Shown here: positions 43,908 to 55,545 of the stretch, piece after piece
How positions within the stretch are numbered: position 1 is the first letter of the stretch
Layout of the letters: the number at the start of each line of letters is the position of its first letter
NCBI GenBank assembly: GCA_011033025.1
Contig: WFMF01000007.1
Span: 930,001-994,000, forward strand
Direction: 5' to 3'
DNA length: 64,000 nucleotides
Source: Beroe forskalii
Taxonomy: Eukaryota; Ctenophora; Nuda; Beroida; Beroidae
The notes under the pieces: model-generated
Databases searched by the model: none
The model's input: only the letters and a program-made list of their open reading frames with translations
What the model was told of the DNA's origin: nothing
Program-made: the position numbers and the translations under genes

Positions 43908-44492
43908 GTTTGTACTTTTGTAGTTTGCATGCCATTTTATAGTTTAGCAAAAGGGCGCTGTAGTTCGACCAATGAGCACACAAGATTCGTATGATGCTGG
44001 GCCCTTTTTGGTTGAGCAATGGTGCGATATCTCATCGATCCTATGGCATGCGCAAACAGGGCAAAAATGGGCGTGGCCAAAACTCGGTGTCGTCATCAAA
44101 ATAAAAAATGTCAGCATTGCTAGATCGATTCAGCATAGCCTAAAATACCTAGAACCACTCCTAACTGTCCATTAACACGAAAAAAGCACGGAATTTCTAT
44201 ATTGGTCGAATTGGACCCTGACTATACATTACAACAAATTATGCGACATCTCACTTTTAAGCACCTAGTCCTAATTAAGGAAAAATTATAAATCAGGGAT
44301 TTCACCAACTTGTGCGATAATTGGCACAATTTGAACTAAAAACTTCTTATTGGATTGCTAGAACAATTTGAAAAATATATTATATTATATAATACTGTAT
44401 TTTTAAAGTGAAATTTTATAGTTTAATGAATTATTTTACTTCACTAAAATGAGCAGATGAACAAATAATACTAAAAGTATGGTTCATAGAGG

Positions 44493-44498
44493 TTTATT
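44493..44498 (-). promoter_or_regulatory. Polyadenylation signal AATAAA for the antisense membrane protein gene
   Basis: AATAAA on the minus strand about 235 nt past the stop codon at 44732, a plausible 3' end for that gene. Confidence 0.5.
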
Positions 44499-44594
44499 AT
44501 ACATCAGTTTATGTAGGATTTTGAGCAGGTCCGATGATTGTTCGATGTAGCCTTTATATCCTACATTTTACATAATTCTTGGTGTTCGATCACT

Positions 44595-44745
44595 TGCAGA
44601 CATTAGCTAATCTTCTGGTTGCAGACATTAGCTAAGCTTCTGGTTGCAGATATTAGCTAAGCTTCTGGTTGCAGATATTAGCTAAGCTTCTGGTTGCAGA
44701 CATTAGCTAAGCTTCTGGTTGCAGACATTAGCTAAGCTTCTGGTT
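44595..44745 (-). repeat. 25-bp repeat copying the stop codon of the membrane protein gene
   Basis: Six copies on the minus strand of CAACCAGAAGCTTAGCTAAT plus GTCTG. The first copy (minus orientation) contains the last codons Gln-Pro-Glu-Ala and the TAG stop at 44732-44734. The other five lie in the 3' UTR. Confidence 0.9.
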
Positions 44746-45205
44746 GCTCTTCCCCTTCTTTTCGAAAGAGGGTGCATTGAATTAATAAGCCCAAAGCCAA
44801 GCCGAGCCCAGCCAAAATATCAAATGCAAATATAGCACAGCCTTTGGGACCTAATTTAATATTATTGGCTACAAAATAACCAATAATTGTGATGATCCAA
44901 TCAATACAAGTAAGAAGAGTGAGAAGCCCAGCCAATAGAATGCCACAACAGATCCCAATTCTCAACAATTTTCTCACCGATCGCAGAGCCTCCAGCTTTC
45001 CAGCATCAATCAGAACCACTGCTATTGACAAGAGGGTGGCACCCCCTGCGAAGAAGAAGGCGATTAGGTTTGTGACTGGGAAGGCGCCACGGCCGATATT
45101 AGCGATGAGGCGGGGGTGGATCCTTCCGAAGATACAGACGGTTAGGAAAAGTGCGAAAGTAGCACCAGCATTGACCAAAGCACCGATAATATTCAACCTT
45201 GTCAT
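44732..45205 (-). CDS. Four-helix membrane protein (tetraspan-like), uncharacterised
   Basis: 157 codons with four clear hydrophobic segments: residues about 6-28 (IIGALVNAGATFALFLTVCI), 46-68 (LIAFFFAGGATLLSIAVVLI), 84-114 (IGICCGILLAGLLTLLTC onward) and 126-147 (AIFAFDILAGLGLALGLLIQ). The tail KEGEEQPEA is acidic. The four-helix plan with short loops resembles MARVEL/tetraspan-type small membrane proteins, but I recognise no family motif. The ATG lies 2 nt after a good acceptor (ctcccaccag), so a 5' UTR exon is likely upstream. It lies antisense inside intron 1 of the ABCG-like gene. Charged residues at loop ends and the lack of stops over 157 codons support coding. Confidence 0.7.
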   Translation of the reverse strand: MTRLNIIGALVNAGATFALFLTVCIFGRIHPRLIANIGRGAFPVTNLIAFFFAGGATLLSIAVVLIDAGKLEALRSVRKLLRIGICCGILLAGLLTLLTCIDWIITIIGYFVANNIKLGPKGCAIFAFDILAGLGLALGLLIQCTLFRKEGEEQPEA

Positions 45206-45214
45206 ACCTGGTGG

Positions 45215-47150
45215 GAGTAAAGGGGTAATTCAGTTTTTCAGTGAAATGCAGCAAATCTACCTCGAATCAAGGCGAGTTTACCCAAATCAAGACGAATCAT
45301 CGCAAATCAAGGTGAATCAAACCAAATCAAAACAAATCGGTCTATATCAAGATTCAAGGCGAATCATCCCGAGTAATAAAGCCGAAGTAATAAAGCCGAA
45401 TAAAGTGAATTCGGGATGTTCCTGCTTTTAGTCTCAACAGTTATTAATAATGCACGACTATAACAGGAATGAGGGATATCGCCAGAGCGATGTGATTTGG
45501 AAAACCTTAGTCCTATAGAAAGAATAGAAATATTTACAATGTCAAATTACAATATCGTAATGTCAAACATATAATCATAGAATAATCATTAATAAAAAGT
45601 TCCTGATAAGAAAAGATGTCGCACAACGGTCTAATTTGAACACACGATGTGATTTGGAAAACGTTAGTCCTATATAACTCCTAGAACTTTTATTAAAGTA
45701 CTAAAGTATTAGCTATGCTGAGTGATGATAGATTTCGAATTCTTTAGTTTCGTTGCATAATGCTTCTGTCAGTGCCAGAGCTCTGCACTGTTAGGGTTTT
45801 AGCGTAGTTTTAACTCCTAGGAATGCAATGTGAGCTGGCGAGCTTTACAACAAATAACTCATACCAATATCTCAATATGACTCATTGCAGGAAAATGTGA
45901 GATATTTCAAACATTATAATTACTATAACAAAAGGATTACTTCTCATATGCAATAACCGGCGCAAGGATTAATGGAGTGGAGTCAACCTGGTCACCAAAA
46001 AAAAATCATCGTTATAAGTATTATATATTTTAATCTACAAACTACATTGCAGAAGTGCTGTAGTTTGATCCGTCCACATCATTTTGTTACACTGTGGGCA
46101 CGGCTTCAAGGTATTCCGCACAGTTCACAGCAGAAAAGGACGTTATGAAGTTTCACTATTTTGGTGTGGAGCAATTATCTACTGATCAGCCAAGTTAGCA
46201 GTGTACCAGCTCTTACAGCAGAAAAGGACGTTCCGTCGTATCACAATTTGGCCAAAGTGTCAAGTAACACCATAAAAATGGCAAAAAACACGGTGTAAGA
46301 GTGGAGTTACATGGTAAAGCTGTAAAGGTTTGTTATGAATTATGATACTAAAACGGGTGGAGTTGTACGACAAAAACTCAAAATAACACTCAAAATAACA
46401 CGTTTCATACAAAGATACAACCGGTTTAACCCAACCACGTGACGATTAATATATCTCATGCTCTCATGCTGAAATTTTACTTCCTCAGACCATTATTTGA
46501 GAATAAAGAGGAAGTTAGAGGTCAAACATTTCATCTCGAAAATACTGACACCTATCTTCAAATCAATACGACCAACGTACCATATTCAAAATACGCACAG
46601 CGTGATTATGTTGATCGGATTGAAACGTTGCAAGGAATATTAGGTTCATTACTTTCGTAACGAAATTCTCGCTAATTTCCTTAGTTGTTCTCTTTATTCT
46701 CAAACTTGCTAAGAACGCTAGATATAATAAATTTAATATAACGTCCCTAGTCAAGTAGTCTCAATACTCGCTCATCTGTCATCAAAATTAAAATATATTT
46801 AGACGGGTCCCGAAGTTCATCATAAATTTACAGTTTACTGCGCCATGTTTTAACTTATAAAGTTGCCCCAACTCTTTTAAAATATGATTACTGCTGTAAA
46901 CAAATCCAACACGTTTCTCATGCATGACTCCGCTCCGTCACATACTCACATGAGCTCATGTGTAATATTCTGGTGTTCACACGAGGAAACAAATTAACTT
47001 CATCATGCTATCATTCTAAACTCTGATAATTATGTCACAACCCATTGACGCTTTCTAATCCGGAATAAGGACTTGAAGCTTTAGAGAGTATACAGTATTA
47101 CTTCAATGTTCTATTAGTGCAGTCTCCAGGCCACATTTTCTACCAAAATA
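45215..47150. other. Intronic stretch with minor repeats only
   Basis: Contains AATCAAG-type short repeats (45260-45370), a duplicated ATGTGATTTGGAAAAC block (45489, 45649) and ACAGCAGAAAAGGACGTT twice (46126, 46213). No exon or transposon end recognised. The 5' exon of the antisense gene could lie here. Confidence 0.45.
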
Positions 47151-47156
47151 TTATTA

Positions 47157-47300
47157 ACTAGAAGGCCCGTTCGGCGCTGCTACGCGCAGCGTCGCGTTCG
47201 CAAATTTCGGACCTATGCAGTTCAAATTAATGAAAATCATTTTACCGCATGGAAAAATTCGAATCAGAACCAAAGTTATGCACTCCAGGGGTGTAGCGTA
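47157..47300. mobile_element. Dispersed repeat, ACTAGAAGGCCCG copy
   Basis: Degenerate copy of the GCAGGCCC-hairpin family also seen at 47608 and 59490-61470: GGCGCTGCTACGCGCAGC, then TTTACCGCATGGAAAAATTC and AAAGTTATG. It lacks the intact hairpin. Confidence 0.65.
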
Positions 47301-47384
47301 ACAAAACAAAAAAAGCAAGAAATGAAATTCACACATTATACATGTTACCATAGTAACGCAAGCATTTTTTACTATCTGCACGTG

Positions 47385-47585
47385 CATGCCGACACAAATC
47401 CATACACACATCGACACAGTGTCCATACACACGGTTTTTCCATTCTAATCTATGATGCCGACACAGAGTCACACACACACACGCCGACACGAATCCCATA
47501 CACACATCGACACAGTGCCCATACACACGGTTTTTACCATTCTAACCTATGATAACGACACACACGCCGACACGAATCCCATACA
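47385..47585. repeat. ~115-bp tandem duplication with CACACACG runs
   Basis: CCGACACGAATCCCATACAC, ACATCGACACAGTG and CATACACACGGTTTTT recur two to three times. Frames on both strands are artefacts. Confidence 0.75.
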
Positions 47586-47607
47586 CTCACTTGACTTTAT
47601 ATATAAG

Positions 47608-47775
47608 ACTAGCAGGCCCGTTGGGCCTGCAAAAACACAGCTCACTCGGCGCTGCTACGCAGCACCTCGTTCGCAAGTTTTAAACACTGCCATTCGAATT
47701 GATTCTTTGATTGGATACTTTTTACCGCATCAAAAGCTTCCAATTTGGTCAAAAGTTATGCGCAAAAATAAAATA
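47608..47775. mobile_element. Dispersed repeat with GCAGGCCCGTTGGGCCTGC hairpin
   Basis: ACTAGCAGGCCCGTTGGGCC start, CTCACTCGGCGCTGCTACGC block and TTTTTACCGCATC block as in the 59-61 kb units. Read on the minus strand it ends with an 8-bp hairpin followed by CTAGT, reminiscent of a Helitron-type 3' end. Confidence 0.6.
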
Positions 47776-47819
47776 TTCAGAAAAATTTTTATGAAGGAGC
47801 AGAGTGGAAAATAGATCGA

Positions 47820-48290
47820 AGGCCTCCTGACACACGGTACCCCGTCAAAACCTGTCTCAATTGAGTTTAAAACGGTCCTAAACCCGTCTAAAACCGTCAC
47901 AAACCTGTCCAAAACCTATTAAGAACTCGTCCCAATCTTCTAGAAAGTAAATCGAAATCCCGTTCAAGACCTGTCAATAACCTGGGCTAAACCTGTTGAG
48001 AACTTGTCCGTAAAATTTTCTTAATCTGTCACGAACTCGTTCACAACCTGTCACAAACTGTCGAAATCTTTGTCGAAACCTGTTTTAACCCAGTTTTGAA
48101 CCTGTCAAAAACCCGTCATGAACCTGTTTAAAACCCGTCCAAAACCCGTCATGAACCTGTTCAAAACCCGTCCAAAACCCGTCCAAAACCCGTCCAGAAC
48201 TTGTCCGAAACCCGTCCAAAACCCGTCCAAAACCCGTCATGAACCCGTCCAAAGCCTGTCCAAAATCCGTCCAAAAACCCGTCAAAGTTC
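47820..48290. repeat. AAAACCCGTCC ~11-bp tandem repeat
   Basis: About 40 degenerate copies of GTCCAAAACCC and GTCATGAACCT. The same family recurs in the same orientation at 58670-58985, in both cases close to the hairpin-type dispersed repeats. Confidence 0.85.
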
Positions 48291-48549
48291 ATTGAATAAT
48301 ATGCTAATATTTATAAAGACCGTAGAGTTATTAAGAACAAAGATGTTTATAATAGTAATACAGCATATGCTTATAAATTTATATAAGATGAGATCAATGA
48401 TCTTCTTTTATTTGCCTTAAAATTCAAAACTTATCTAAGTATTCATTTTTGCTAAACGAAAGTATTCATTATTGCAAAACGAAAAAATAAAAAGTGTATG
48501 TGCTGATATAGAAATTCCCGCCCTGGCCAGTGCAGTCATTCCCCGCATA

Positions 48550-50580
48550 AAGAATAGAATTCGTATACTTATAGAAGTTTTAGTTAAGTTTAAGCCCCCC
48601 CACTGGTTTTTTGAAATAAGTAAGCAGATATTTTGTATCAAGAAAAAATTTTTAGAATTCATCTTTTTGCCAATTCTTCAATGAATCAAAATTTATTTTT
48701 ATTTTAATGAAAATTTTTGATCGGTCTTAACTTTTGGGAAAATTGTTGTTGAATAGCGAAGTGATTACAACGAAAAATTATTCTGAGTGGGTTACAAAAG
48801 GGTATTTTTTAAAATTCCTCTTTCAAATTTTAAAATTGGGAAGCACTGGGAAAAATAAGATTATTAATTATTTATTTTGTAAAATTTTGGTTTTTAAATC
48901 CCTCTATAAAAAAGGTTTAAAATATTATTTTACAGGGGGAGACAACTGATAAATTATTGTTTTTAGCGTGATTTTCGATGGGGGTTTTTTTCCCGCTTTT
49001 AAAATGATTGTTAAAAATTTTTCAGAAAATGATGAGAGAACAGATTAGACCCAAACAAATAAAAATGAAAGGATTTAATAATTTAAAATTAAAAGTTAAA
49101 ATAACTTCAAAACATGAGTTTTCCGAGAGGTTTTAAAATTTTTTTCATCCAAAAGAAGGAAACTTGAAAACATTTGGGGGTTTTTAAAAATTAAGTTCAC
49201 AACAGAAAATGGGTTTTGGTTTTAATAAAATAAAAAAAGTTCATTTTTTTGAAAAGTTTAGGAATTTATCAAAAGGTAAAAACAAACAACTTTTTAAACC
49301 CCAAAATTTTGTTCAAAGGGCATATAATACCTGTTTTTAATTTTTCATACTTTATTTAACCCCCTCCACCCCCCGCCGAGTTTTGAAACCGTTTTGGGGG
49401 GCAGTCACTTTTTTCATCGTTTTTTTTCCCCTTCTGGGCCTTTTACCCTTGCCTCGAGAAATCCCCAAACCACACCCAAAAGGGGAAAAAATAATTTTAA
49501 TTGAGATTTATAGTGTCTTCAAACTAGAAGTCATTATTATACCAGATCGTTTATTTTAAAATTTCAAAACAATTTTTTCGCCGTTCCCGATAATTTTTAT
49601 AAACCAAGGGGGTTTTTAAATTTCCTTTAACCATTTAAGAAAAAATTCTTTTTTAAAAAAAGGAACCCAAAAAAAAAAATAACCAGTTGATAAAAAAACC
49701 ATTTTTGGATTTAAAATTTGTTTTTCAAAAGACCTTCATGGGGGGAGATTTTGAAATAACACTGGGGTGAAGACCCAGATTTACACTGAAAAACAGAGGC
49801 ACTTTTTTTAAAAAGATCAAAAATAGAAAAAAATAACACTAATATTCTCAAATTTTGTTGAATTAAATAAACAAAAAATAATGTATTGTTTGCTAATTTT
49901 TTTGAATCGCAAAAAAGAAAATTCCATAAACCCCCGGCCTCCTTAATTTTGGTTTTAGCCTCGCGCCGGTCGGCATAATTCGGTTTTAATTTTGCATTTA
50001 AAAATTTATTATGCAACTTTTAAGGAGGTTTACGGGGCCCCAACCCATTATGATTTTAAAAAGTTAATTTTAAAAAAGGAAAAGGCCCAAAAAGGGGAAA
50101 TACAGTTAATAAAAAATTTTGATTTTCCTGGGGGTTTTTCAAAACGTGAAATTTTTGGAGGGAGAGGTGTTAGAAAACTGGGGGGACAGACCGGATTTCA
50201 CTGAAGGGGTAAAAGGACTTTTCAATATTTAAATACCAGAAAAACCAATAAAACATATTTTAATTCCTTTTTAATTATACATAATTGAAAAAAAATTTTT
50301 TGTCTTGAATTTGTTTTTTAAAACCAAAACTGAAACCTTCCATAAAACTCCCCCGGGGCCCTTTTTAAAGGTGGCCTGGTTCCCAAACGTGGTTTGAATT
50401 TTGCTGTTAAAAAACCCCAAGGAACTTTTAAGGGGGTTTAAGTCCTTTATCCCCTTATGAGAAAACAGTTTACTTTAAAAAAGGCAACAAGGAAAAGGGG
50501 AAAAAGTTGATAAAAAAACCATTTGATTGCCCTGTTCTTCAAAAAGCCACTATTTATTTGAAGGTAATAAAATTTTTTAA
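48550..50580. repeat. Low-complexity, poor-quality AT-rich tandem block
   Basis: Homopolymer-rich sequence (long runs of T, A, G) with weakly repeating blocks about 400 bp apart: GTTGATAAAAAAACCATTT at about 49685 and 50509, a similar GTTAATAAAAAATTTTGATT at 50107, and GGGGGAGA or GGGGGTTTTTCAAAA near each. It looks like a collapsed or badly polished consensus of diverged repeats. No gene. Confidence 0.5.
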
Positions 50581-50626
50581 AATATGTATATTATGATATG
50601 ATCAACTTTAAAACAGACGCATTTAA

Positions 50627-52128
50627 AGGGCCCACAAGCTCTAGAAACAACTTTATCTTAATAGATAGATATTAGCTTGATGTAGAGAATGCGCTTTGTC
50701 CCACCCTCTAGAGTTAATTGGATTACGAGATATTAGGGCGCGTAGTTGCTTGTAATCCGAGAGGGCCAGCATGTTGCGCTATAGTGTAATGTGTGATACG
50801 TGTTATACAATAGTACAATGGATAATCGTTTATTTTTATGTGAACTTATTATGTAATTAGTGCAATATAGAATGTTTGGGCAGGTCATGGAACTAATTAG
50901 TTCAAATTACCAATATGTTTATATGAATATAACATGTCTGAAACATCCATTATAGTATTTGGGACACATAATATATGACATATCCCTCATGTAGTTATTC
51001 TATCACCCGTACATCATGATAACCCTCATAGGAACCATCTTCTTGCGGGTATTTTACTCTGATCTTGCCAACAACACAGCTTGGGATAACAGTTCGATTA
51101 TTTTTGCCTAATGTCCTTTGTTGGCCATTATCACGAAGGTACGATAAAGTAAATGACGTTTTAGGCCGTTATTCAAGGGCTTAGAAAGATACTCATCCAT
51201 TTTTGAGAATCCTTGATTGATGAACCGTGTATGAAACGGGTGTACTCTAGTCCTTGCGAGACCAAACCGTCAAATATATTCGTTTCTGTTACGCAATTGT
51301 ATAGCTCAGATATAAGGTCAGAGAGTTCATCACACTTCCTACAACATACAGCTTCGCTGAACTTTACTGTCGAAACATTGGTCACATTCGCAAAATGATG
51401 CTTTTGAGACAGTTTGTGAATCCGTTTGAGCATGATGCATAAGAACAAAACGAACCACCAGACTTTTGCTTCTTCTTCAAAGGCTCAAAAGAAGAGGATG
51501 ATTCAGCATCCATGTGGACAGTGATCGCAGACAAACCAATAAATGCAGTACTTGATACTTGGCTAAATTTGTGTGGTTTATGACGATTAAATTCATAATA
51601 GTTTTAAGTTCAAAACTATGTTAAGTCTATTAGTATTAAATCAACGGATAGGTAAATTTAGAATTTGAATACCGAATTATGGTGAGTAACTTCAGGTGTC
51701 TAATCTAGAACTCTAGAACTCAACAAATTGGGATATTGAATGATACTGTTATGAATTCTCATTTATGACCCTATTTATTACACTTATTATGACATAATTA
51801 TACTTGACTGAGACAATGAGATTAACTTCAAAAACATTGCAAAAGCAATATGCGAATATTTAATCCACAGTTGCTTGTATTGAATGTATAAAATGGAACA
51901 AAACAAGAGAAACGAACAGCTAAACACAGTAGATATGTAAAGATGTAAGATACGTTTGTTATTCTTGCCGGTACATGCTGGCCCTCTCCAATCGCGCGTG
52001 TATTAGATTACGCCCTGTCGCTAATTGGATTATTTATGTACTGTTCTTTTACGCTAGATCGACTCAGTACATGTATACGGTAATTTCGTGACATAATTTG
52101 AAATTTCGACCTAGAGCTTGTGGGGCCT
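50627..52128. mobile_element. piggyBac-like non-autonomous transposon with TTAA target duplication
   Basis: Ends AGGGCCCACAAGCTCTAG and CTAGAGCTTGTGGGGCCT are inverted (18 bp, one mismatch), each bordered by TTAA (50623-50626 and 52129-52132). Subterminal inverted repeats AGAGGGCCAGCATGT (about 50760 and 51990) strengthen the call. TTAA duplication is the piggyBac hallmark. At 1502 bp it is too short for the transposase. A 91-codon minus-strand frame (51173-51448) with VCCRKCDELSDLISELYNC is not recognised. Confidence 0.8.
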
Positions 52129-52504
52129 TTAATATGTATAAAGTTGTATCTTGATTATAATATACCTATTTGATACAATTACCTGAAAGCTATATACACA
52201 TTACACATCGTATAATGTAACATTGATTTTATTTTAATTTCAAACCAACATCTTCATTTGTTCTGATTTGGTGAACATTCAATATTCATTAACAAATCAC
52301 CCAATGCTTTCAAGTTTCCTGTAAAATACGTTTGGATGAAATAAAGTATCTGGCTCGCCTCTCAGCAGAACAACAGGACTCATGTTTGAGTGACGAGTGT
52401 ATGTGTGTAATCTAATTAACACATAATGTTATGATATGATATAAATGCCTTTCATTGTTCTATTGCTGTTTAGGTCTGAATGCTATAATTTACTCTACTT
52501 GATC

Positions 52505-52935
52505 GACTTCCTAGTGCAATAATATCTCTAACAATGCATTTATAATTGCAAGGGAAGGATTATATATAGCTCCATCCATTTGCAATAATCCACGCTACAA
52601 AGCAATAATTATGGCATCAAGTTGTAATCTACTTCCTAGTGCAATAATATCTCTAACAATGCATTTATAATCGCAAGGGGAAGGATTATATAAAGCTCCA
52701 TCCATTTGCAATAATCCACGCTACAATGCAATAATTATGGCATCAAGTCGTTATCTACTTCCTAGTGCAATAATATCTCTAACAATGCATTTATAATTGC
52801 AAGAGGAAGGATTATATATAGCTCCATCCATTTGCAATAATCCACACTACAATGCAATAATTATGGCATCAAGTTGTAATCTACTTCCTTGTGCAATAAT
52901 ATCTCTAACAATGCATTTATATTCCCTAAGGTACT
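52505..52935. repeat. ~122-bp tandem repeat, 3.5 copies
   Basis: Copies beginning CTACTTCCTAGTGCAATAAT at about 52507, 52629, 52750 and 52876 with only a few substitutions. GCAATAAT recurs within the unit and continues in degenerate form to about 53110. Confidence 0.9.
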
Positions 52936-53164
52936 GAAGATCACAAAAAGATGCAATAATTTCGATAGTGAGGCAATAAAAATACAGTGATATGATTGCA
53001 TTGTAAGAAAGATTATTGCGTTCATTTGATTTAAGATGCAATAATGCCTAACCATGCAATAATTTTTCTTAGAATGCATTTAAATATCTACGTATGCTAT
53101 AATTTTGCTTGATATGCGAGAGCCTGCATGAAATGGGGGCTTATATAGATATATGATAGCTTAA

Positions 53165-54990
53165 AGTGGGTAAATCGTGGCCGATCAGGGCTGATCTTAG
53201 CGCCGATCGGAAATTTAAAGATTCTTATCGGCGGTCATAGGCGCTGATGGTCTAAAATCAGCGCTGATCACTTGATCAGCGCCGACCAAAACACCTGCAT
53301 AGGAGCCTTGTAAACGCCATTTTCCCTCATCGGTGCCGATCAGCGCTGATCGCTAACTTGTTAAATTTGAACTGATATGGACATTTGGGCGTGTTTCCCT
53401 TAATAAAAATATAATTTTTGCTGGCCGTGCAGGTGATATTTTACGGTATTTCCTTGCACAGGGCTGTAACATTAACACTAAACAGCATCAACAATCACAT
53501 CAACAACAACATGAACCAGTTTTACGATACAGTAGACGTGACAGTAGAGCGATACAACACAGTTTCATTTCTACGAAACATGTTACACCTTAGCAGCACA
53601 GTAGCGTCGTTACGAAACAATAACACCGTTACGACACAGTTACGCAGTTACTGCACAGTAACGCCGTTACGACACAGTAACATTGTTACGACACAGTAAG
53701 GACGTTACTACACAGTACGGCGTTAAACGACACATTCAGGCCGTAATTAAGTGCTAAAGTAAGTAGCACGTAAGTAGCGCTGTTACGAAACTGTCAGTGT
53801 TACTGTGCTGTAAAGGTGTTATTGTCAGACATCATCTGAACATTATTTCAGACGCCCCCCCCCCCCCGTCGATTCGTCGAAGGCAAGGGGGGGGGGGTCA
53901 AACATGTCTGACAACGGTATCACTGTGTTGTAACGGTGTTACTGCGGTTACTGTGTCGTAACGGTGTCACTGTGTCTTTATAACGGTTCTACTGTGTCAT
54001 AACAGTGTCACTGTGTCGTAGAAATGAAACTGTGTTGTACTTGTAACGTTTCTATTGTCACGTAAAGGCATTACTTTATCTTAAAACCGTTTCATGTTGT
54101 TGTTGATGTGATTGTTGATGCTGTTTTACATAAGTAGGGAGCCGTCACATATTACGTCATCACTCGACCCGGGGGAGGGGGTTTTCAAATACTGACAGGT
54201 GATGACAGGGAGAGGGAGGGGGTTTGAGGTTTGCTGACGGTCAGTAAAAATTATCAATTTCTGGTTTACGATTTCGAACTTTTTCGTTCACAATATTTAG
54301 TTTTGGAGTACCCATTTCATTTCTGCAGTATGATATCTATGTCACCGGACTAACTGGGCACGTGAAAGGCCATTTTATGATTGGATGAGGTTCTTCTATT
54401 ACAATTCGAAACAATTTTTGCTTGTTTTAAACGAGTTTAAGAATATGAAACACACCACACGTTCATGATTGATATTTCATGTCTGTTGTTTCGATTTGAA
54501 ATAACCAAAATTTGTTTTGAAAAAGGAGGGGGGTTTGGTCAATGCTGACGTCAGCATGGGGGAGGGGGTCAGCCAATGATGACAAATGATGACAGACGGG
54601 GGGAGGGGGTTGGAAATGGGCTAAAAAGTGATGACGTAATAATAATATGTGACGGCTCCCATACCTTTGCGAGGAATTACCGTAAAATGTCACCTGCACG
54701 GCCAGCAGAAATTATATTTTTGAGGGAAACACGCCCAAATTCCCATATTAGTTCAAATTTAACAAATTAGCGATCGGCGCTGATCAGCGCTGATCGGCGC
54801 CGATGAGGGGAAAATGGCGTTTACAAAGGCTCTTATGCAGGTGTTTTGGTCGGCGCTGATCAGCGCCGATCAGCGCCGACGACCGCCGATGAGAATTTTA
54901 AAATTTCCGATCGGCGCTGATCAGCGCTCATCGGCGATGTTACTGATCAGCGCCTATCGGCGGTGAATCGTCGCTGATCAGCGCTGAACA
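53165..54990. mobile_element. Large foldback element with GATCAGCGC-rich arms
   Basis: The left arm (53165-53460) and right arm (54665-54990) are reverse complements: GCTGGCCGTGCAGGTGA at about 53420 against TCACCTGCACGGCCAGC at about 54688, and multiple GATCAGCGC/GCGCTGATC units. The symmetry continues inward: CAACAATCACATCAACAAC (53487) against GTTGTTGATGTGATTGTTG (54096), GTAACGCCGTTACGACACAG units (53580-53740) against complementary units (53930-54060), and GTCAGACAT/ATGTCTGAC around a C/G-homopolymer centre near 53875. The only asymmetric piece is a nested MITE. No transposase. Confidence 0.85.
54137..54660. mobile_element. MITE nested in the foldback element
   Basis: 524 bp with ends GGGAGCCGTCACATATTACG and TATTATATGTGACGGCTCCC type (inverted; the right one reads ATAATATGTGACGGCTCCC), flanked by TA on the left and ATA on the right, compatible with a TA-target (Tc1/mariner-type) element. 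Inside are G-rich GGGGGAGGGGG tracts in both halves. Confidence 0.78.
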
Positions 54991-54999
54991 GTGCTGAAT

Positions 55000-55540
55000 T
55001 CAAAGTCAAAATCTGCCGAAAAATTTAGATGCTATATTTTCTGCTTCTTTTCCAAAGCTTAATTATAATTAGCAGCTTCATATTCACTGAACAGATTGAT
55101 TCATCACAGTTCAAACGTCGTTCAACTGTCAAGTAATTGAACCTCAGTTATACCTTATAATTATAGGCAGTAAAGAAGTGAAGCAATGAGTTGCTGTCAA
55201 GATTTTGTACTTCGTTAAGACAAGACGTTTTGATCATTTGAAACAATAAATAATGATAAAAAATACTAAGTACCAAGTAAATAGGTATTGGTCTAGTAAA
55301 GAAAGGAACTGCTTAAGTAAATAATTATAAAAAAAAGATCGGCGAATTATAATTCGTCCCTGCTTCCTTGGCATCATTTCAAATTATCATTAAGTGAATA
55401 CAAAGTGTTAAAAATGTGTCCCAGGGGCCGACAATCCGACATACCGACATAGTGCATACAATTCAAATTCAGTGACTTCACATTCATCTATAAGATTATA
55501 AGAGGACGTCTGAATAAGTAAATGGTGTTGGAAACGTGGA
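55000..55540. other. AT-rich stretch, no features seen
   Basis: No coding sequence, transposon end or tandem repeat recognised. Confidence 0.45.
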
Positions 55541-55545
55541 ACTGT

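Noticed and set aside
45000-45431. 180-codon plus-strand frame (44889-45431)
   Set aside because: Antisense shadow of the membrane protein gene with basic, low-complexity composition.
53418-53699. 93-codon open frame
   Set aside because: Lies inside the foldback element and is made of its palindromic repeats (TVTPLRHSNIV).
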